Notes: generated from the letters alone by a model not told the origin. A DNA stretch of 64,000 nt from JANXSF01 sp043755435 (GCA_043755435.1 JAYUSZ010000181.1:1-64000), one strand, 5' to 3'; numbered from the stretch's first letter, positions 8,065 to 17,304 are shown. Program-made: numbers and translations.

Positions 8065-9225
8065 ATGTATCTGCTCCTCTACTTGCTTACCTTCGCAATC
8101 TCTACCGCTGGTCCATTGCGAGTTCAAATAGGAGAACCGCGTTTGGTTGCCGCGGGTCCTCCTGAAGAGCACCGTTGGGGTCGGTGGCAGTTCCCTGTTC
8201 TGGAACAGGCGCCGAACGGCAAACTCCTGCTATTCCTCCACGTGGAGCCTGATTCCGCTGCTTCCTACGGCAAGGCTCGCCGCGTTTATGTCTCAAGCGA
8301 CCACGGCCGCAATTGGCGGGAAAACGTTACGGCTGCTCAAGGTGCCTACGGTTTGCGCCTGCCCAATGGCGATTGGCTCCGCACAGATACCGTGGCCGCC
8401 ACCCCTGCATCATCAATCACGTTGCCAAAACAGGTTGCTGAACGGGTCAGCTACCGAACCCCTTTCCAACTCTATCGTCTCCGTGATTTGCCAGAGCAGT
8501 TACGCCAGATCTTCTTCCAACGCTTCTATGGAAGCGCATGGCACCCCCAGCAGCAGGCTCTTGACGATCCGCACGCCCTCCGTTATGCAACCGGCGGACT
8601 TATCCCGCAAATCTGGTGGGGCGATATAAGAGTGATGCCAAATGGGAAATTAGTAGCTCTAACTTACCCTTATTATCACGACAGCCAACCAGTGCCCTAC
8701 ACCTCCGCAGCATCCTATGTATCCAACGACCAAGGCCGGAATTGGATCAAAACCGGACACATTCTTTACGACGAACCCGACCGCCGCCGCGACGGTTTTA
8801 CCGAACCCGCACTGGAGCGGCTAAGGGATGGAAGCCTGTTCGCCGTTCTGCGAACCACCGATGGTAACGGCATCGGTCCCATGTTCAAGAGCCGATCAAC
8901 AGATGGTGGCAGCACCTGGACAAGACCACAGTCATTCACGGAAACAGGCGTGTTGCCGCGGTTGCTTCTACTTGGCAACGGAGTTTTGGTGTTAAGCTCG
9001 GGCCGGCCCGGAGTGGATTTGCGTTTCAGCCAGGATGGTGGGGCAACATGGACCACGCCTCGTCAGTTAGTGCCAGTTCCGGATACAGAAAAGCCGCAGG
9101 CCGATTCCTGCGGGTATACTTCGCTGGTGGCTTTAGGGCGTAACCGCTTCCTGATTGCCTACTCCTGGTTTACGCCCCCAACCGGAAGAAAGTCGATCTT
9201 TGTTCGCCAGGTGCTAGTGCGGTAG
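8065..9225 (+). CDS. Exo-alpha-sialidase-like (Asp-box/BNR) secreted protein
   Basis: A 386-residue exported beta-propeller protein. The signal peptide is MYLLLYLLTFAISTA. Four Asp boxes (SxDxGxxW type) are visible: SSDHGRNW, SNDQGRNW, STDGGSTW and SQDGGATW. This is the fold of sialidases and related BNR glycosidases. The catalytic Arg triad and Tyr/Glu pair were not placed with confidence, so the substrate may be a different glycan. The frame is open back to 7981, but that stretch is the upstream terminator hairpin, so ATG 8065 is taken as the start. Confidence 0.85.
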   Translation: MYLLLYLLTFAISTAGPLRVQIGEPRLVAAGPPEEHRWGRWQFPVLEQAPNGKLLLFLHVEPDSAASYGKARRVYVSSDHGRNWRENVTAAQGAYGLRLPNGDWLRTDTVAATPASSITLPKQVAERVSYRTPFQLYRLRDLPEQLRQIFFQRFYGSAWHPQQQALDDPHALRYATGGLIPQIWWGDIRVMPNGKLVALTYPYYHDSQPVPYTSAASYVSNDQGRNWIKTGHILYDEPDRRRDGFTEPALERLRDGSLFAVLRTTDGNGIGPMFKSRSTDGGSTWTRPQSFTETGVLPRLLLLGNGVLVLSSGRPGVDLRFSQDGGATWTTPRQLVPVPDTEKPQADSCGYTSLVALGRNRFLIAYSWFTPPTGRKSIFVRQVLVR

Positions 9226-9399
9226 CTGGTAAGCCCCAGTCACCAGATCAAACGTCCAATACCTATGTACGTGTACGATCGAAGGGCGTCCCACGATTCG
9301 TTCATGACACGGCGTGCTATTCGCAATTATTGATTCCTCACGTGCATTTTCCCCCTCACTCGATGTACCCTAACTGTTGACAGGGAAGGTCAAACCAAC

Positions 9400-10197
9400 A
9401 TGAATGGCAAACTAAAGCTTCTACCTATACTCTTGTTCGGAATTTATGCGATCTGGTTCTATTTTGATCACCGGGAAACAGTCCCCATTACCGGTCGCAA
9501 ACACATGGTGGATATGGACCCGAATCAGGAGGCCGCGCTAGGGCTTCAATCCTACCAGCAGATTCTCAATGAATCGCAAGTAGCTCCAGCCAGTAGCAAG
9601 CTTGTGCAAACGGTGAAGTCGGTAGGCCAGCGTCTGGCAAAGGTAGCGGAAGACCCGGGATTTAAGTGGGATTTCAATGTGCTGATTTCCGATCAGGCCA
9701 ACGCATTCTGCCTTCCTGGCGGCAAAGTGGCGGTCTACACCGGCATCATTCCAGTAGCGAAAACAGATGACGGCCTGGCAATCGTGATGGGTCACGAAAT
9801 CGCCCACGCCATTGCTCGCCATGGTGCAGAGCGCATGGCCCAACAGAAGTTGGTTCAAATGGGTGAAATTGCCGCTGGTGTAGCCATCGCCACCATGGAA
9901 TCGCGCCAACAGCAGGGCATTATGGTGGCTTTAGGCTTGGGAGCAAAGTATGGAATTCTCATGCCCTTTTCCCGTGATCATGAATCTGAGGCCGACCAGA
10001 TGGGCCTTATCTATGCTGCCCGCGCTTGTTTCGATCCCACTGAGGCCCCCAAAGTCTGGGCTCGTATGGGTTCCATCAGTCATGGCCAGCCCAATGAATT
10101 CATGTCGACTCACCCCAGCCATGAACGCCGTATTGAGCAGTTTGAGAAGTGGATGCCCGAAGCTTTAGAAGTGAAGCGAAAGAACTGCGGTAGCTAG
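9400..10197 (+). CDS. M48 family zinc metalloprotease, membrane anchored
   Basis: A 265-residue protease with an N-terminal uncleaved anchor or signal (residues 5-22). The zinc site is HEIAH at 132-136, and the third ligand lies in HESEADQMG near residue 200. The sequence resembles the BepA/LoiP-type periplasmic M48 proteases that degrade misassembled outer-membrane proteins. No TPR domain is present, so it is the short form. A Shine-Dalgarno GGGAAGG lies before the ATG. It stands alone, with 50-170 bases on each side; role in envelope quality control is inferred from family. Confidence 0.9.
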   Translation: MNGKLKLLPILLFGIYAIWFYFDHRETVPITGRKHMVDMDPNQEAALGLQSYQQILNESQVAPASSKLVQTVKSVGQRLAKVAEDPGFKWDFNVLISDQANAFCLPGGKVAVYTGIIPVAKTDDGLAIVMGHEIAHAIARHGAERMAQQKLVQMGEIAAGVAIATMESRQQQGIMVALGLGAKYGILMPFSRDHESEADQMGLIYAARACFDPTEAPKVWARMGSISHGQPNEFMSTHPSHERRIEQFEKWMPEALEVKRKNCGS

Positions 10198-10251
10198 CGA
10201 GATTCTGCCGATAGTAAAGGCACGTACTAGTACGAATGCTTCGAGTCATTC

Positions 10252-12657
10252 GTGGTTTTGCAATGTAGAATTTGTTCCAGGAGTCTGTCCAAGAGAGTGC
10301 CGCGCCGTTTGATTTTTCTCAGCCGTTTCCGGATATTGCTCGCGTTGGTACTCTCCACCGTGCCGTTCGCGCTAGCTCACGCCGCAACGCTGCCTGCCGG
10401 AAGTATGCTGGAACTTCGTCTAAGGCAGGAAGTGAATTCCTTTTCCTCGGAAGAAGGCGCGTTAATCCAGGCTTACCTTTGCTCACCCGTAATGCTGGAA
10501 GGCAAGATCTACCTTCCCATGGAAACCGTTGTACGCGGGCGAATCAAGGAAGTTAAGAGAGTGGGTCTTGGACTGGTCCGGGAACGGGCTTGGCTCCAGT
10601 TGGAATTCGATCAGATATTGCTCCCAAATGGGGAGATCTACAACATCCGAACCAAAGTTGTTGAGGTGGAAAACGCCAGAGAGCGCGTCCTCGCAAATGG
10701 CAGGATCCGCGGCATTCGCTCAGCAGACATGCCAGGATATCGCAGTTCCGGCGTAATCACTTCGCTGGCCGCCTTGGATCCCATCGCCCTGGCCTTTGCC
10801 AGCACAGCGTCAGCCGCTTTGCTGCGATTCCCCGAACCGGAAATCCGCTTCCCTGTGGGCACGGAACTTCTCGTTCGATTGGCTGAACCGGTAGAATTGG
10901 GGAACTCCTTTTCCGATCCCACTCACAAACTACACGTTACAGATGATGATCGACACGAGTTGGGCACAACCATCCGGAAAATGCCTTTCCGCACTAAAAC
11001 GCTGATCGGCAAACGCGAGTCAGACTTAGTGAATGTGTTGATGGTTGGCTCACGGAATGCCATCGAAAGGGCTTTTGTAGCCGCCGGCTGGGTAGAGGCT
11101 GATCGGGCCACGGCTCAATCCAACTATCGGGCTTTGCGGGCCTTTGCAGAAAATCAGGGATATCGGGCTGCGCCCATGTCAACGTTGTTATTGGGCGGAA
11201 AGCGGCCCGTTTCCACGTTGTCAAAAGCCATGAACACGTTCCATAAACGTCACCATGTCCGCATCTTCGAAACTGGCGAGACTTGGCAAGGTCATGAACT
11301 TTTCAGCGTATCCTCTACGCAGGATGTTGGTGTTGGATTTTCCAAGGGAGAAAAGAAATTCACCCATCGTATTGACCCCCATATTGACAACGAGCGGGCA
11401 AAGGTTTTGAACGATCTCCTGCTTACTGGTTGTGTTGATGAGGCTGAGGCTTTGGATCGTCCTTGGGTTCCAAGGGATGCCAAGAACGCTGGTGGCGAAA
11501 ACCTCGCCACGGATGGAGCCATTGCCATCATCCGTTTGAACGATTGCATAGTCCCCCGGCGGTTCGACGAAGCGATTGCTCCTCCACCGGGACCTTTTAG
11601 AGGCAACGTCATTTCCCGGGCCAGCCGGCAAACCATCCTCACCGTGCGCAACGATTTCTATCGCGGAACGTTCGTCTATCAGGGCATTAATGGTGCGATT
11701 GCTGGGTTCAAACGCATTCAAAACAGAAACCTGGAAAAAAGCCCTCGGGAGGTCCGCCAAACTGGAGTCTCTTCTCAATCCTTCCTTCCCTTCAGTTCGT
11801 CACTAACTCCCTTACCCAGCCCTATTGGCCCTGCCCCGCCGCCTCCTCCTCCGCGGGAAACCCCCTACGATATTTGGGAGGCTCCCCGGGTGGAGCTAAG
11901 CATGGATTTCGGTTTCCTTCGCTTCGGAAATAACAGCAGCGGTGCAGAAGGTGTGGTGATTACTCATAGGTTTCCCTCGACGAAAGGTTCCAGCCAACCA
12001 TTTACGGTGATAGCGGAAAACTTGGTACGCTCGGGAATAAGTCTGGGAGGGTCCGTCACGCTGAATTCCCAACGCTGGATGTCTCACGAATTAGGCCTCC
12101 ATTATCAACGTGGGAGTTTCAAATTAGGTCTGAAAAGCGTTACCAAAACAGGTTCCGCCGACCTCCCTACAGTGGAGGAACAGAACGCGGGAATCGTAAC
12201 ACGCCAGTTTTCCTACAATACCCTGCTCAATTTCAAGCCCAGGGAAAGCCGTTGGCGGCCGTATTTGGCGGCAGGACCCGTTCTGCAAATGATCAATCTA
12301 TCGGATTCCCCGTTTAAGCAAGCTCGAGGGCTTTTCCGGTTTGGCCTGAACAATGTTGGAATGATTAGTGCTGCCTATAACTTCGGCAACGCAGCCCCGC
12401 TGGAAGGTGGTGGCATTTTCCAGATAGGCGCAATTGTAGGCGCTGGCTTTAAGTACCGTGTGCATCCCCGCTGGACTCTACGATTCGACTATCGCGATAC
12501 AATAAGCAAGAGTCCTAATTTCCTTAAGAAGTCACTCACCCAATCCAACATCACCCCAATTGAAGAGGGCGATCCTCAACCAGCCTCAGCACCACCCCTG
12601 GTCCGTGGACGGCTGATTCAGCAACGCATGACAGTGGGATTTTCTTTTACCTTTTGA
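10252..12657 (+). CDS. Exported LssY_C-domain protein with C-terminal beta-barrel
   Basis: An 801-residue envelope protein with three parts. Residues 1-45 are a signal peptide. About 46-200 is a beta-rich region (GSMLELRLRQEVNSF, GRIKEVKR) resembling the VirB10-like domains seen in acidobacterial proteins. About 250-430 matches the LssY C-terminal family (VNVLMVGSRNAIERAF, HKRHHVRIFE, THRIDPHIDNERAKVLNDL). After a Pro-rich linker (about 515-545), residues 550-801 look like an outer-membrane barrel, with alternating aromatic strands and a C-terminal Phe (VGFSFTF). The listed GTG start is uncertain; GTG 10297, just before PRRLIFLSRFRILLALVLS, gives a neater signal peptide. Function is unknown; LssY_C is recurrent in Acidobacteriota. 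Confidence 0.72.
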   Translation: MVLQCRICSRSLSKRVPRRLIFLSRFRILLALVLSTVPFALAHAATLPAGSMLELRLRQEVNSFSSEEGALIQAYLCSPVMLEGKIYLPMETVVRGRIKEVKRVGLGLVRERAWLQLEFDQILLPNGEIYNIRTKVVEVENARERVLANGRIRGIRSADMPGYRSSGVITSLAALDPIALAFASTASAALLRFPEPEIRFPVGTELLVRLAEPVELGNSFSDPTHKLHVTDDDRHELGTTIRKMPFRTKTLIGKRESDLVNVLMVGSRNAIERAFVAAGWVEADRATAQSNYRALRAFAENQGYRAAPMSTLLLGGKRPVSTLSKAMNTFHKRHHVRIFETGETWQGHELFSVSSTQDVGVGFSKGEKKFTHRIDPHIDNERAKVLNDLLLTGCVDEAEALDRPWVPRDAKNAGGENLATDGAIAIIRLNDCIVPRRFDEAIAPPPGPFRGNVISRASRQTILTVRNDFYRGTFVYQGINGAIAGFKRIQNRNLEKSPREVRQTGVSSQSFLPFSSSLTPLPSPIGPAPPPPPPRETPYDIWEAPRVELSMDFGFLRFGNNSSGAEGVVITHRFPSTKGSSQPFTVIAENLVRSGISLGGSVTLNSQRWMSHELGLHYQRGSFKLGLKSVTKTGSADLPTVEEQNAGIVTRQFSYNTLLNFKPRESRWRPYLAAGPVLQMINLSDSPFKQARGLFRFGLNNVGMISAAYNFGNAAPLEGGGIFQIGAIVGAGFKYRVHPRWTLRFDYRDTISKSPNFLKKSLTQSNITPIEEGDPQPASAPPLVRGRLIQQRMTVGFSFTF

Positions 12658-12661
12658 CTCC

Positions 12662-13123
12662 ATGAAGACCGTAACCAACAAGACAGATCAACAGGAGCTG
12701 CGAAACCGGCTCAATGCACTCACTCCCAATGCACCGCGACAATGGGGCACTATGTCGGCCCATCAAATGATGTGTCACCTAACCGATTCCTTCCGGCTAA
12801 CCACTGGCGAAAAGGCCGCTAGTATAACCGGTGGCTGGTTTGATAGGAACGTCATTAAGCTACTGGCTCTCTACCTTCCCATGCAGTGGCCGAAGGATGT
12901 CCCCACCCGTCCGGAAATGGATCAAGTAAAGGGAAGCGGCACCAAGCCCCAGGATTTCGAAATCGACCGCCAAATTTTACTTGGGTATCTTGATCGATTC
13001 TGCCAGCAACCTCGCGATTTCTCCCCAGGCGCACATCCCATTTTTGGCGAAATGACAGCAGCACAGTGGGACCGTTGGGCTTATCTCCACATGGACCATC
13101 ATCTTCGCCAATTCGACCGTTAA
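12662..13123 (+). CDS. DUF1569 (DinB-like) protein
   Basis: A 153-residue protein with the DinB-superfamily four-helix pattern: PRQWGTMSAHQMMCHLTDS near the N-terminus and HMDHHLRQF at the end, giving the three-His metal site of the superfamily. Members of DUF1569 are uncharacterised; related DinB-like proteins are metal-dependent thiol transferases. It starts 4 bases after the preceding gene, so probably co-transcribed with it. Confidence 0.78.
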   Translation: MKTVTNKTDQQELRNRLNALTPNAPRQWGTMSAHQMMCHLTDSFRLTTGEKAASITGGWFDRNVIKLLALYLPMQWPKDVPTRPEMDQVKGSGTKPQDFEIDRQILLGYLDRFCQQPRDFSPGAHPIFGEMTAAQWDRWAYLHMDHHLRQFDR

Positions 13124-13157
13124 CTTCCTCTAATTAACCAATTTATATATACCTTGC

Positions 13158-13168
13158 GAGTAGTACTC
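13158..13168. promoter_or_regulatory. Possible PadR operator (palindrome GAGTAGTACTC)
   Basis: A perfect 5-1-5 palindrome 60 bases before the PadR start, upstream of a TTGACT element at 13186-13191. PadR regulators commonly bind palindromes in their own promoters. Inference from position only. Confidence 0.3.
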
Positions 13169-13228
13169 ATAGGTCCAAAAATCGTTTGACTCGTTCAACT
13201 ATTTTGACTAGTCTTGGGAAATACGCTT

Positions 13229-13537
13229 ATGGAGGCACCAGCTGATTTCGAGCTTGTCGTCATGCTGGCGGTCTTGCAACTGCCAGGCAAAGCCTATGCC
13301 GTGTCCCTCCGCAGGGAAATTGAAGCCCGGGCGGAAGTGGAAGTGAATTATGGGTCTTTGTACGTAACACTGGAACAGTTGGAGCGTAAGAACTGGTTGC
13401 GTTCCAGCAATGGAACGGCAACATCGAACCGCGGCGGTTGCCCTAAGCGGCTTTACTATTTCACAGCGGAAGGCCTGAAGGCTTTCCGAAACGCCGGGGT
13501 CCAAGTACAGCCCTTGTTGGATGAGCTTGCAAGTTAA
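13229..13537 (+). CDS. PadR family transcriptional regulator
   Basis: A 102-residue winged-helix regulator (ADFELVVMLAVLQLPGKAYAVSLRREIEAR; YGSLYVTLEQLERKNWL; RLYYFTAEGLKAF). The frame is open back to a TTG at 13214, but ATG 13229 has GGGAA at 13216-13220 with an 8-base spacer and is preferred. The stop codon overlaps the start of the next gene by one base (TAATG), so the two are translationally coupled. In Acidobacteriota, short PadR proteins like this usually sit before a permease-prefix membrane protein whose expression they control. Inducer unknown. Confidence 0.9.
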   Translation: MEAPADFELVVMLAVLQLPGKAYAVSLRREIEARAEVEVNYGSLYVTLEQLERKNWLRSSNGTATSNRGGCPKRLYYFTAEGLKAFRNAGVQVQPLLDELAS

Positions 13538-14496
13538 TGCTGCCCATTTCACCCCGCCATTGGTACACATTAGCCAGACTTTCAGCCCCGCTGCATTTGG
13601 GCACCTCCGTCGCCGGTGACCTGCTGGAGGATTTCCCCGCAATTGCCCAAAAGCGCGGCGACGCATCAGCCCGCCGCTGGTTAGCATCCCAGGTGCTTTC
13701 CAGTATCCGTCTCTGGTTTTGGGACGATATCAAACATTCCCCGGGCCAACTGGCATTGGGTGTTGCCTTGGGTATGCTCGCTTTTTTTGCCATCAGTGAG
13801 GTACTTACCCGCATCCATATATTAGAGGCGCAGATTCTTCACTTTGTCCTATTCCCATTTACACTAGCTTGGGTTGCAACACTCTTCATGCGTGGAAAGG
13901 AGCTATCAGTTGGCTTCCTTTCCGCCATAGCTTTAACCTGCCTTCTCCTCCCCGCCAAGTTCTATGCCGTTACAAGCGGAATAGGTTGGATGGCCGGAGC
14001 AGGATTATGCAAGTGGCAGCGCGTCAAACGCTATCGCAGCAAGGAGGAAGGACCCCAGGCGGTCTACCAAACAGTGACGCACTTTCAATATAGTTCCCTG
14101 ATTGCCGCACCTGTGGAAACCGTGTTCGCCTTCCACGAGCGTCCCGATGCCATTCAAGTGCTCACCCCCTGGTGGCTGTTCCCGCGGTTTGAACGTCTCT
14201 GCGGAAAGGGCCTCGAAGCAGGTGTGGAGGTTATAGTAACCACCGCCGGTTTCGCAAAATGGCACGCCCGTCATGTGGCTTATGAAAAGAACAGCCTGTT
14301 TGTGGACGAAATGGTCAGCGGCCCCATGAAGTCGTGGCGGCATGAACATCATTTCCAGAAACAGGATGGCGGCACACTGCTCACCGATTCAATCGACTTC
14401 GTTCCAATCGGCCCCGCTTGGCTAGTGAAATGGGGGCTTGGGTTATTGTTCCGATTCCGTCATGCTGTGACTCGAAAAGAGTGTGCTAACAACTGA
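13537..14496 (+). CDS. Membrane protein with permease-prefix-like N-terminus and SRPBCC ligand-binding domain
   Basis: A 319-residue fusion. Residues about 1-60 (GTSVAGDLLEDFPAIAQKRG, followed by a Trp-rich helix) resemble the prefix domain of acidobacterial ADOP permeases. About 68-155 holds three or four hydrophobic helices. About 180-310 is an SRPBCC/polyketide-cyclase-like domain of the cell-division-inhibitor SulA-like subtype (IAAPVETVFAFHERPDAIQVLTP, DEMVSGPMKSWRHEHHF, LTDSIDFVPIG). The SRPBCC fold binds hydrophobic ligands, so the protein may sense or carry a lipid at the membrane. Its ATG overlaps the PadR stop. A decayed copy of the SRPBCC segment lies at 17305-17449 beyond the NACHT gene. 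Confidence 0.75.
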   Translation: MLPISPRHWYTLARLSAPLHLGTSVAGDLLEDFPAIAQKRGDASARRWLASQVLSSIRLWFWDDIKHSPGQLALGVALGMLAFFAISEVLTRIHILEAQILHFVLFPFTLAWVATLFMRGKELSVGFLSAIALTCLLLPAKFYAVTSGIGWMAGAGLCKWQRVKRYRSKEEGPQAVYQTVTHFQYSSLIAAPVETVFAFHERPDAIQVLTPWWLFPRFERLCGKGLEAGVEVIVTTAGFAKWHARHVAYEKNSLFVDEMVSGPMKSWRHEHHFQKQDGGTLLTDSIDFVPIGPAWLVKWGLGLLFRFRHAVTRKECANN

Positions 14497-14591
14497 CATC
14501 TCATCAGCCGCTACTAACCTCGGATATTTTGCGTCTGGGTCCGCTAAAATCTCCCCAAACAAACTTTAATTCAAAGTATTACCATTTGAAT

Positions 14592-14927
14592 ATGGCGAAA
14601 TCCAGTCCAAAGCTCCGTGTGAAAAAACCCACCAGCCTTCTAAACAAACCCGTTAAAGCAAACTTCAAAGACCTCTTCAAGGGACTTGCCAAGTTTGCAA
14701 CGCACACCTTAACTTTCAAGTGGGAAGATCTGCCAGCGGACGGGGTTGAATCCCTCGCTGCTCTCAACTTGGTTACAGAACCAAGCGAGCTTGCATTCGA
14801 ACTGATTCAACGTGCCCTTTCCAATGCGGTAATACACGCTGATAGGAGAAAGTTCCAACCAACTGACCGTTATGAAAGATGCCGACCGGATGGCAGAGCA
14901 GTTGGATTACGAGATATCGTATCGTGA
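14592..14927 (+). CDS. N-terminal fragment of NACHT protein, out of frame with the main ORF
   Basis: A 111-residue frame starting MAKSSPKLRVKKP (ATG 14592; a TTG at 14529 is also possible). Its first 80 residues, basic then helical (LAALNLVTEPSELAFELIQR), read like the start of a large STAND protein. From about 14833 on, the sense passes to the other frame: the sequence LIGESSNQLTVMKDADRMAEQ there continues the helix directly into the NACHT ORF. The last 28 residues of this frame are therefore probably shadow. Dropping one base near 14835 would join both parts into about 890 residues. Whether this is decay, an assembly error or programmed frameshifting cannot be decided here; no obvious slippery site is seen. 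Confidence 0.55.
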   Translation: MAKSSPKLRVKKPTSLLNKPVKANFKDLFKGLAKFATHTLTFKWEDLPADGVESLAALNLVTEPSELAFELIQRALSNAVIHADRRKFQPTDRYERCRPDGRAVGLRDIVS

Positions 14928-17265
14928 TATTCATTTCGACCCAAAGTTCCTCGACAGGCCTACTGAACTGCCCATGCTCAAAGACATGGAAGCACTCCTC
15001 GAGCAGTGGCTATCAGCTCAAACCGAAACCGCCATTTCAGCAAAATTAATCGCGCAGCGGCTCCCCAGCTATTTCGTTTACGCGCTGAATCAAGAATGGC
15101 GCCGAAACACCAAATCCTATAAGCCTCTTCTCGATGCAATGGACACCCCCTTCAGCAAGGCTGGCGACCGCGAGTGGGCTTGGGCCGCATACTCCGCACT
15201 GCTCGACAAGCGAACACAGGAAGCCGTTTTTGACGAGTCCTTTGGTCTGGTTCAAATGTACGTTCCCTTGAATGCTTACTACGTGAAGGAGAAAGACGGC
15301 AAGGATTTACATGGTCCGAACAAAGACAAACCTCGCCAGCGTATCGTTGTCGTCTTACAGCAGGAATTGGAAGGCTGGCTTCAGAAATCCAAATCGCAGG
15401 ACGCGATTCGGGTGATAAGTGGTGGACCGGGCAGCGGAAAGTCTTCCTTCGCCAGAATCTTCGCTGCGCACCTTTCCAAAAACCAAGGGCTAAAAGTTTT
15501 ATATGTCCCTCTGCACTTGATTGACGCAACAAAAGACCTGGTCGATGAAGTGGGACGGTTTGTCAGGGATGAAGGGATACTTTTGCAAAACCCTCTAGAC
15601 CCAGCTTCACCTGAATCAAACCTGCTAATCATCTTCGACGGCCTCGATGAATTGGCCAGCCAAGGAAAGGTTGCTGCAGAAACAGCTAGATCTTTCGTCA
15701 GGGAGGTGGAAAGAACAGTTGAAAAACGAAATCTCCAAAGCGTCAAGCTTCGAATTCTGCTCTGTGGTCGTGAATTGGTGGTGCAAGACAATGAATCTGA
15801 ATTTCGGCGCGAGGGGCAGATCCTCACACTATTGCCCTATTTTGTTGGTGGGCTCTCAAAGGATCAGCCGCGTCGGTTGCATGACGGAGAGCAATATCAC
15901 GATCCCAAAAAAATATTGGAACAGGATCTGCGAAATCGTTGGTGGAAGAACTATGCTCAACTCACGGGCAGAAGCTACCAAGGCCTACCAAAGGAGCTGG
16001 ATCGCCCGGATCTCGAAGAAGTTACGGCACAACCACTTCTCAATTACTTGGTTGCCCTCAGCTATACACGTGGGGGGTTAGATTTCACCAAAGGAGTGAA
16101 CCTCAATTCGATTTACCAGGACCTTGTGAAGGCAGTCCACGAACGCGGCTATGAAAAGAGTCGTGCCTTTGTACCCATTAGAAGTATGAACTTCCAGGAC
16201 TTCTTTCGGGTTCTTGAAGAAATAGGACTGGCAGCCTGGCACGGTGATGGAAGAACCACAACAGTAAAGGAAATCGAGAACCATTGCAGCAACAGCGGGC
16301 TTGGCGGCTTGCTGCAGACCTTTAAGGAAGGGGCGGAAGCGGGTGTAACTCGATTGCTCGCAGCCTTTTTCTTTCGACAATATGGGCAACGACAAAGCGG
16401 GGATCCCACCTTTATATTCACGCATAAGAGTTTCGGCGAGTACCTCACCGCTCGAAGGATTGTGCGCGCAGTAGAAAGCATTGTCAGAGAATCAGAACGT
16501 CATGCCGATTATCCGGATGGTGGTTGGGATGAGAAAAGTGCGCTTAAGCATTGGGTTCAGGTTTGCGGACCCAGCGCAATGTCACAATATCTGCACACAT
16601 TCCTCCTCAACGAAATTGAATTGCGGGATGCAGGTATTCAGGCAAAGTGGCAAACACATTTGGCAAAGCTATTTAGTTATATGTTGCGACACGGAATGCC
16701 GATGGAGCTCCAGCCGCTGTCTTTTAGAGAAGCGATGTTCCAATCCAGAAATGCCGAAGAGTCCTTGCTTGTCGCTTTGAACGCATGCGCTAGAAATACA
16801 AAGCAGTTGAGTCCAATAGAATGGCCGACTCCGACCACCTTCGGAGAATGGTTTAAGCGGATACAGGGCCAAAGAACAGGCGGTGAATCAGCACTTGCCG
16901 CAGACGGCCTTTCATACTTGGATTTGAGCTCATCAATACTGTTCAATGGCGATTTCTACGGATCGAATCTTAGCTCTTCCCGTATAAGCTCGGGCACTTT
17001 TGCTTGCTTTGTTACAGCCAGCCTTCAAAACGCCAATCTACAGGGGGCCTTCCTCATAAACGCTAACCTCGAAGGCGCTAACCTCGAAGGCGCCGACCTC
17101 AAAGTCGCCTATCTCGACCGCGCCCACCTCGAACGCGCCCACCTCGAACGCGCCAACCTCGAGGGTGCCAACCTCACAGGGGCGACCGTCGAAATAAACC
17201 AATTATCACTTGCTATTACAGACTCGACGACAAAGGGAATGCCTACTGTCCGTAAAATCAAGTAA
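14872..17265 (+). CDS. NACHT-domain STAND NTPase with C-terminal pentapeptide repeats
   Basis: A 797-residue ORF, main part of a probable defence-type STAND protein. An N-terminal helical region (1-150) is followed by the NACHT NTPase. Walker A is GGPGSGKS (184-191), Walker B with the NACHT-typical acidic end is LLIIFDGLDEL (251-261), and a helical winged-helix-like middle part includes THKSFGEYLTARRI. Residues about 725-770 are pentapeptide repeats (A[NDH]LEx) encoded by near-identical 15-bp units. Bacterial NACHT proteins sense phage products and trigger abortive infection or nucleic-acid damage; the effector is usually N-terminal. Here no nuclease or protease motif is seen in the N-terminal part. 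No good ribosome site precedes ATG 14872, consistent with the true start being in the upstream frame. Neighbours (decayed gene copy, IS remnant) point to an accessory insertion. Confidence 0.88.
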   Translation: MKDADRMAEQLDYEISYRDIHFDPKFLDRPTELPMLKDMEALLEQWLSAQTETAISAKLIAQRLPSYFVYALNQEWRRNTKSYKPLLDAMDTPFSKAGDREWAWAAYSALLDKRTQEAVFDESFGLVQMYVPLNAYYVKEKDGKDLHGPNKDKPRQRIVVVLQQELEGWLQKSKSQDAIRVISGGPGSGKSSFARIFAAHLSKNQGLKVLYVPLHLIDATKDLVDEVGRFVRDEGILLQNPLDPASPESNLLIIFDGLDELASQGKVAAETARSFVREVERTVEKRNLQSVKLRILLCGRELVVQDNESEFRREGQILTLLPYFVGGLSKDQPRRLHDGEQYHDPKKILEQDLRNRWWKNYAQLTGRSYQGLPKELDRPDLEEVTAQPLLNYLVALSYTRGGLDFTKGVNLNSIYQDLVKAVHERGYEKSRAFVPIRSMNFQDFFRVLEEIGLAAWHGDGRTTTVKEIENHCSNSGLGGLLQTFKEGAEAGVTRLLAAFFFRQYGQRQSGDPTFIFTHKSFGEYLTARRIVRAVESIVRESERHADYPDGGWDEKSALKHWVQVCGPSAMSQYLHTFLLNEIELRDAGIQAKWQTHLAKLFSYMLRHGMPMELQPLSFREAMFQSRNAEESLLVALNACARNTKQLSPIEWPTPTTFGEWFKRIQGQRTGGESALAADGLSYLDLSSSILFNGDFYGSNLSSSRISSGTFACFVTASLQNANLQGAFLINANLEGANLEGADLKVAYLDRAHLERAHLERANLEGANLTGATVEINQLSLAITDSTTKGMPTVRKIK
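17065..17184 (+). repeat. Eight tandem 15-bp units encoding pentapeptide repeats
   Basis: Units of the type AACCTCGAAGGCGCC run in phase with codons at the 3' end of the NACHT gene; several are identical or differ by one to three bases, suggesting recent expansion. Coding repeat, not a CRISPR: there are no spacers. Confidence 0.85.
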
Positions 17266-17304
17266 GACCAGTTTCGCCTTCGTCTGCTACCGGTTAACCC
17301 GATA

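Noticed and set aside
17065..17184. CRISPR-like repetition
   Set aside because: 15-bp units without spacers, in codon phase: pentapeptide repeats of the NACHT protein.
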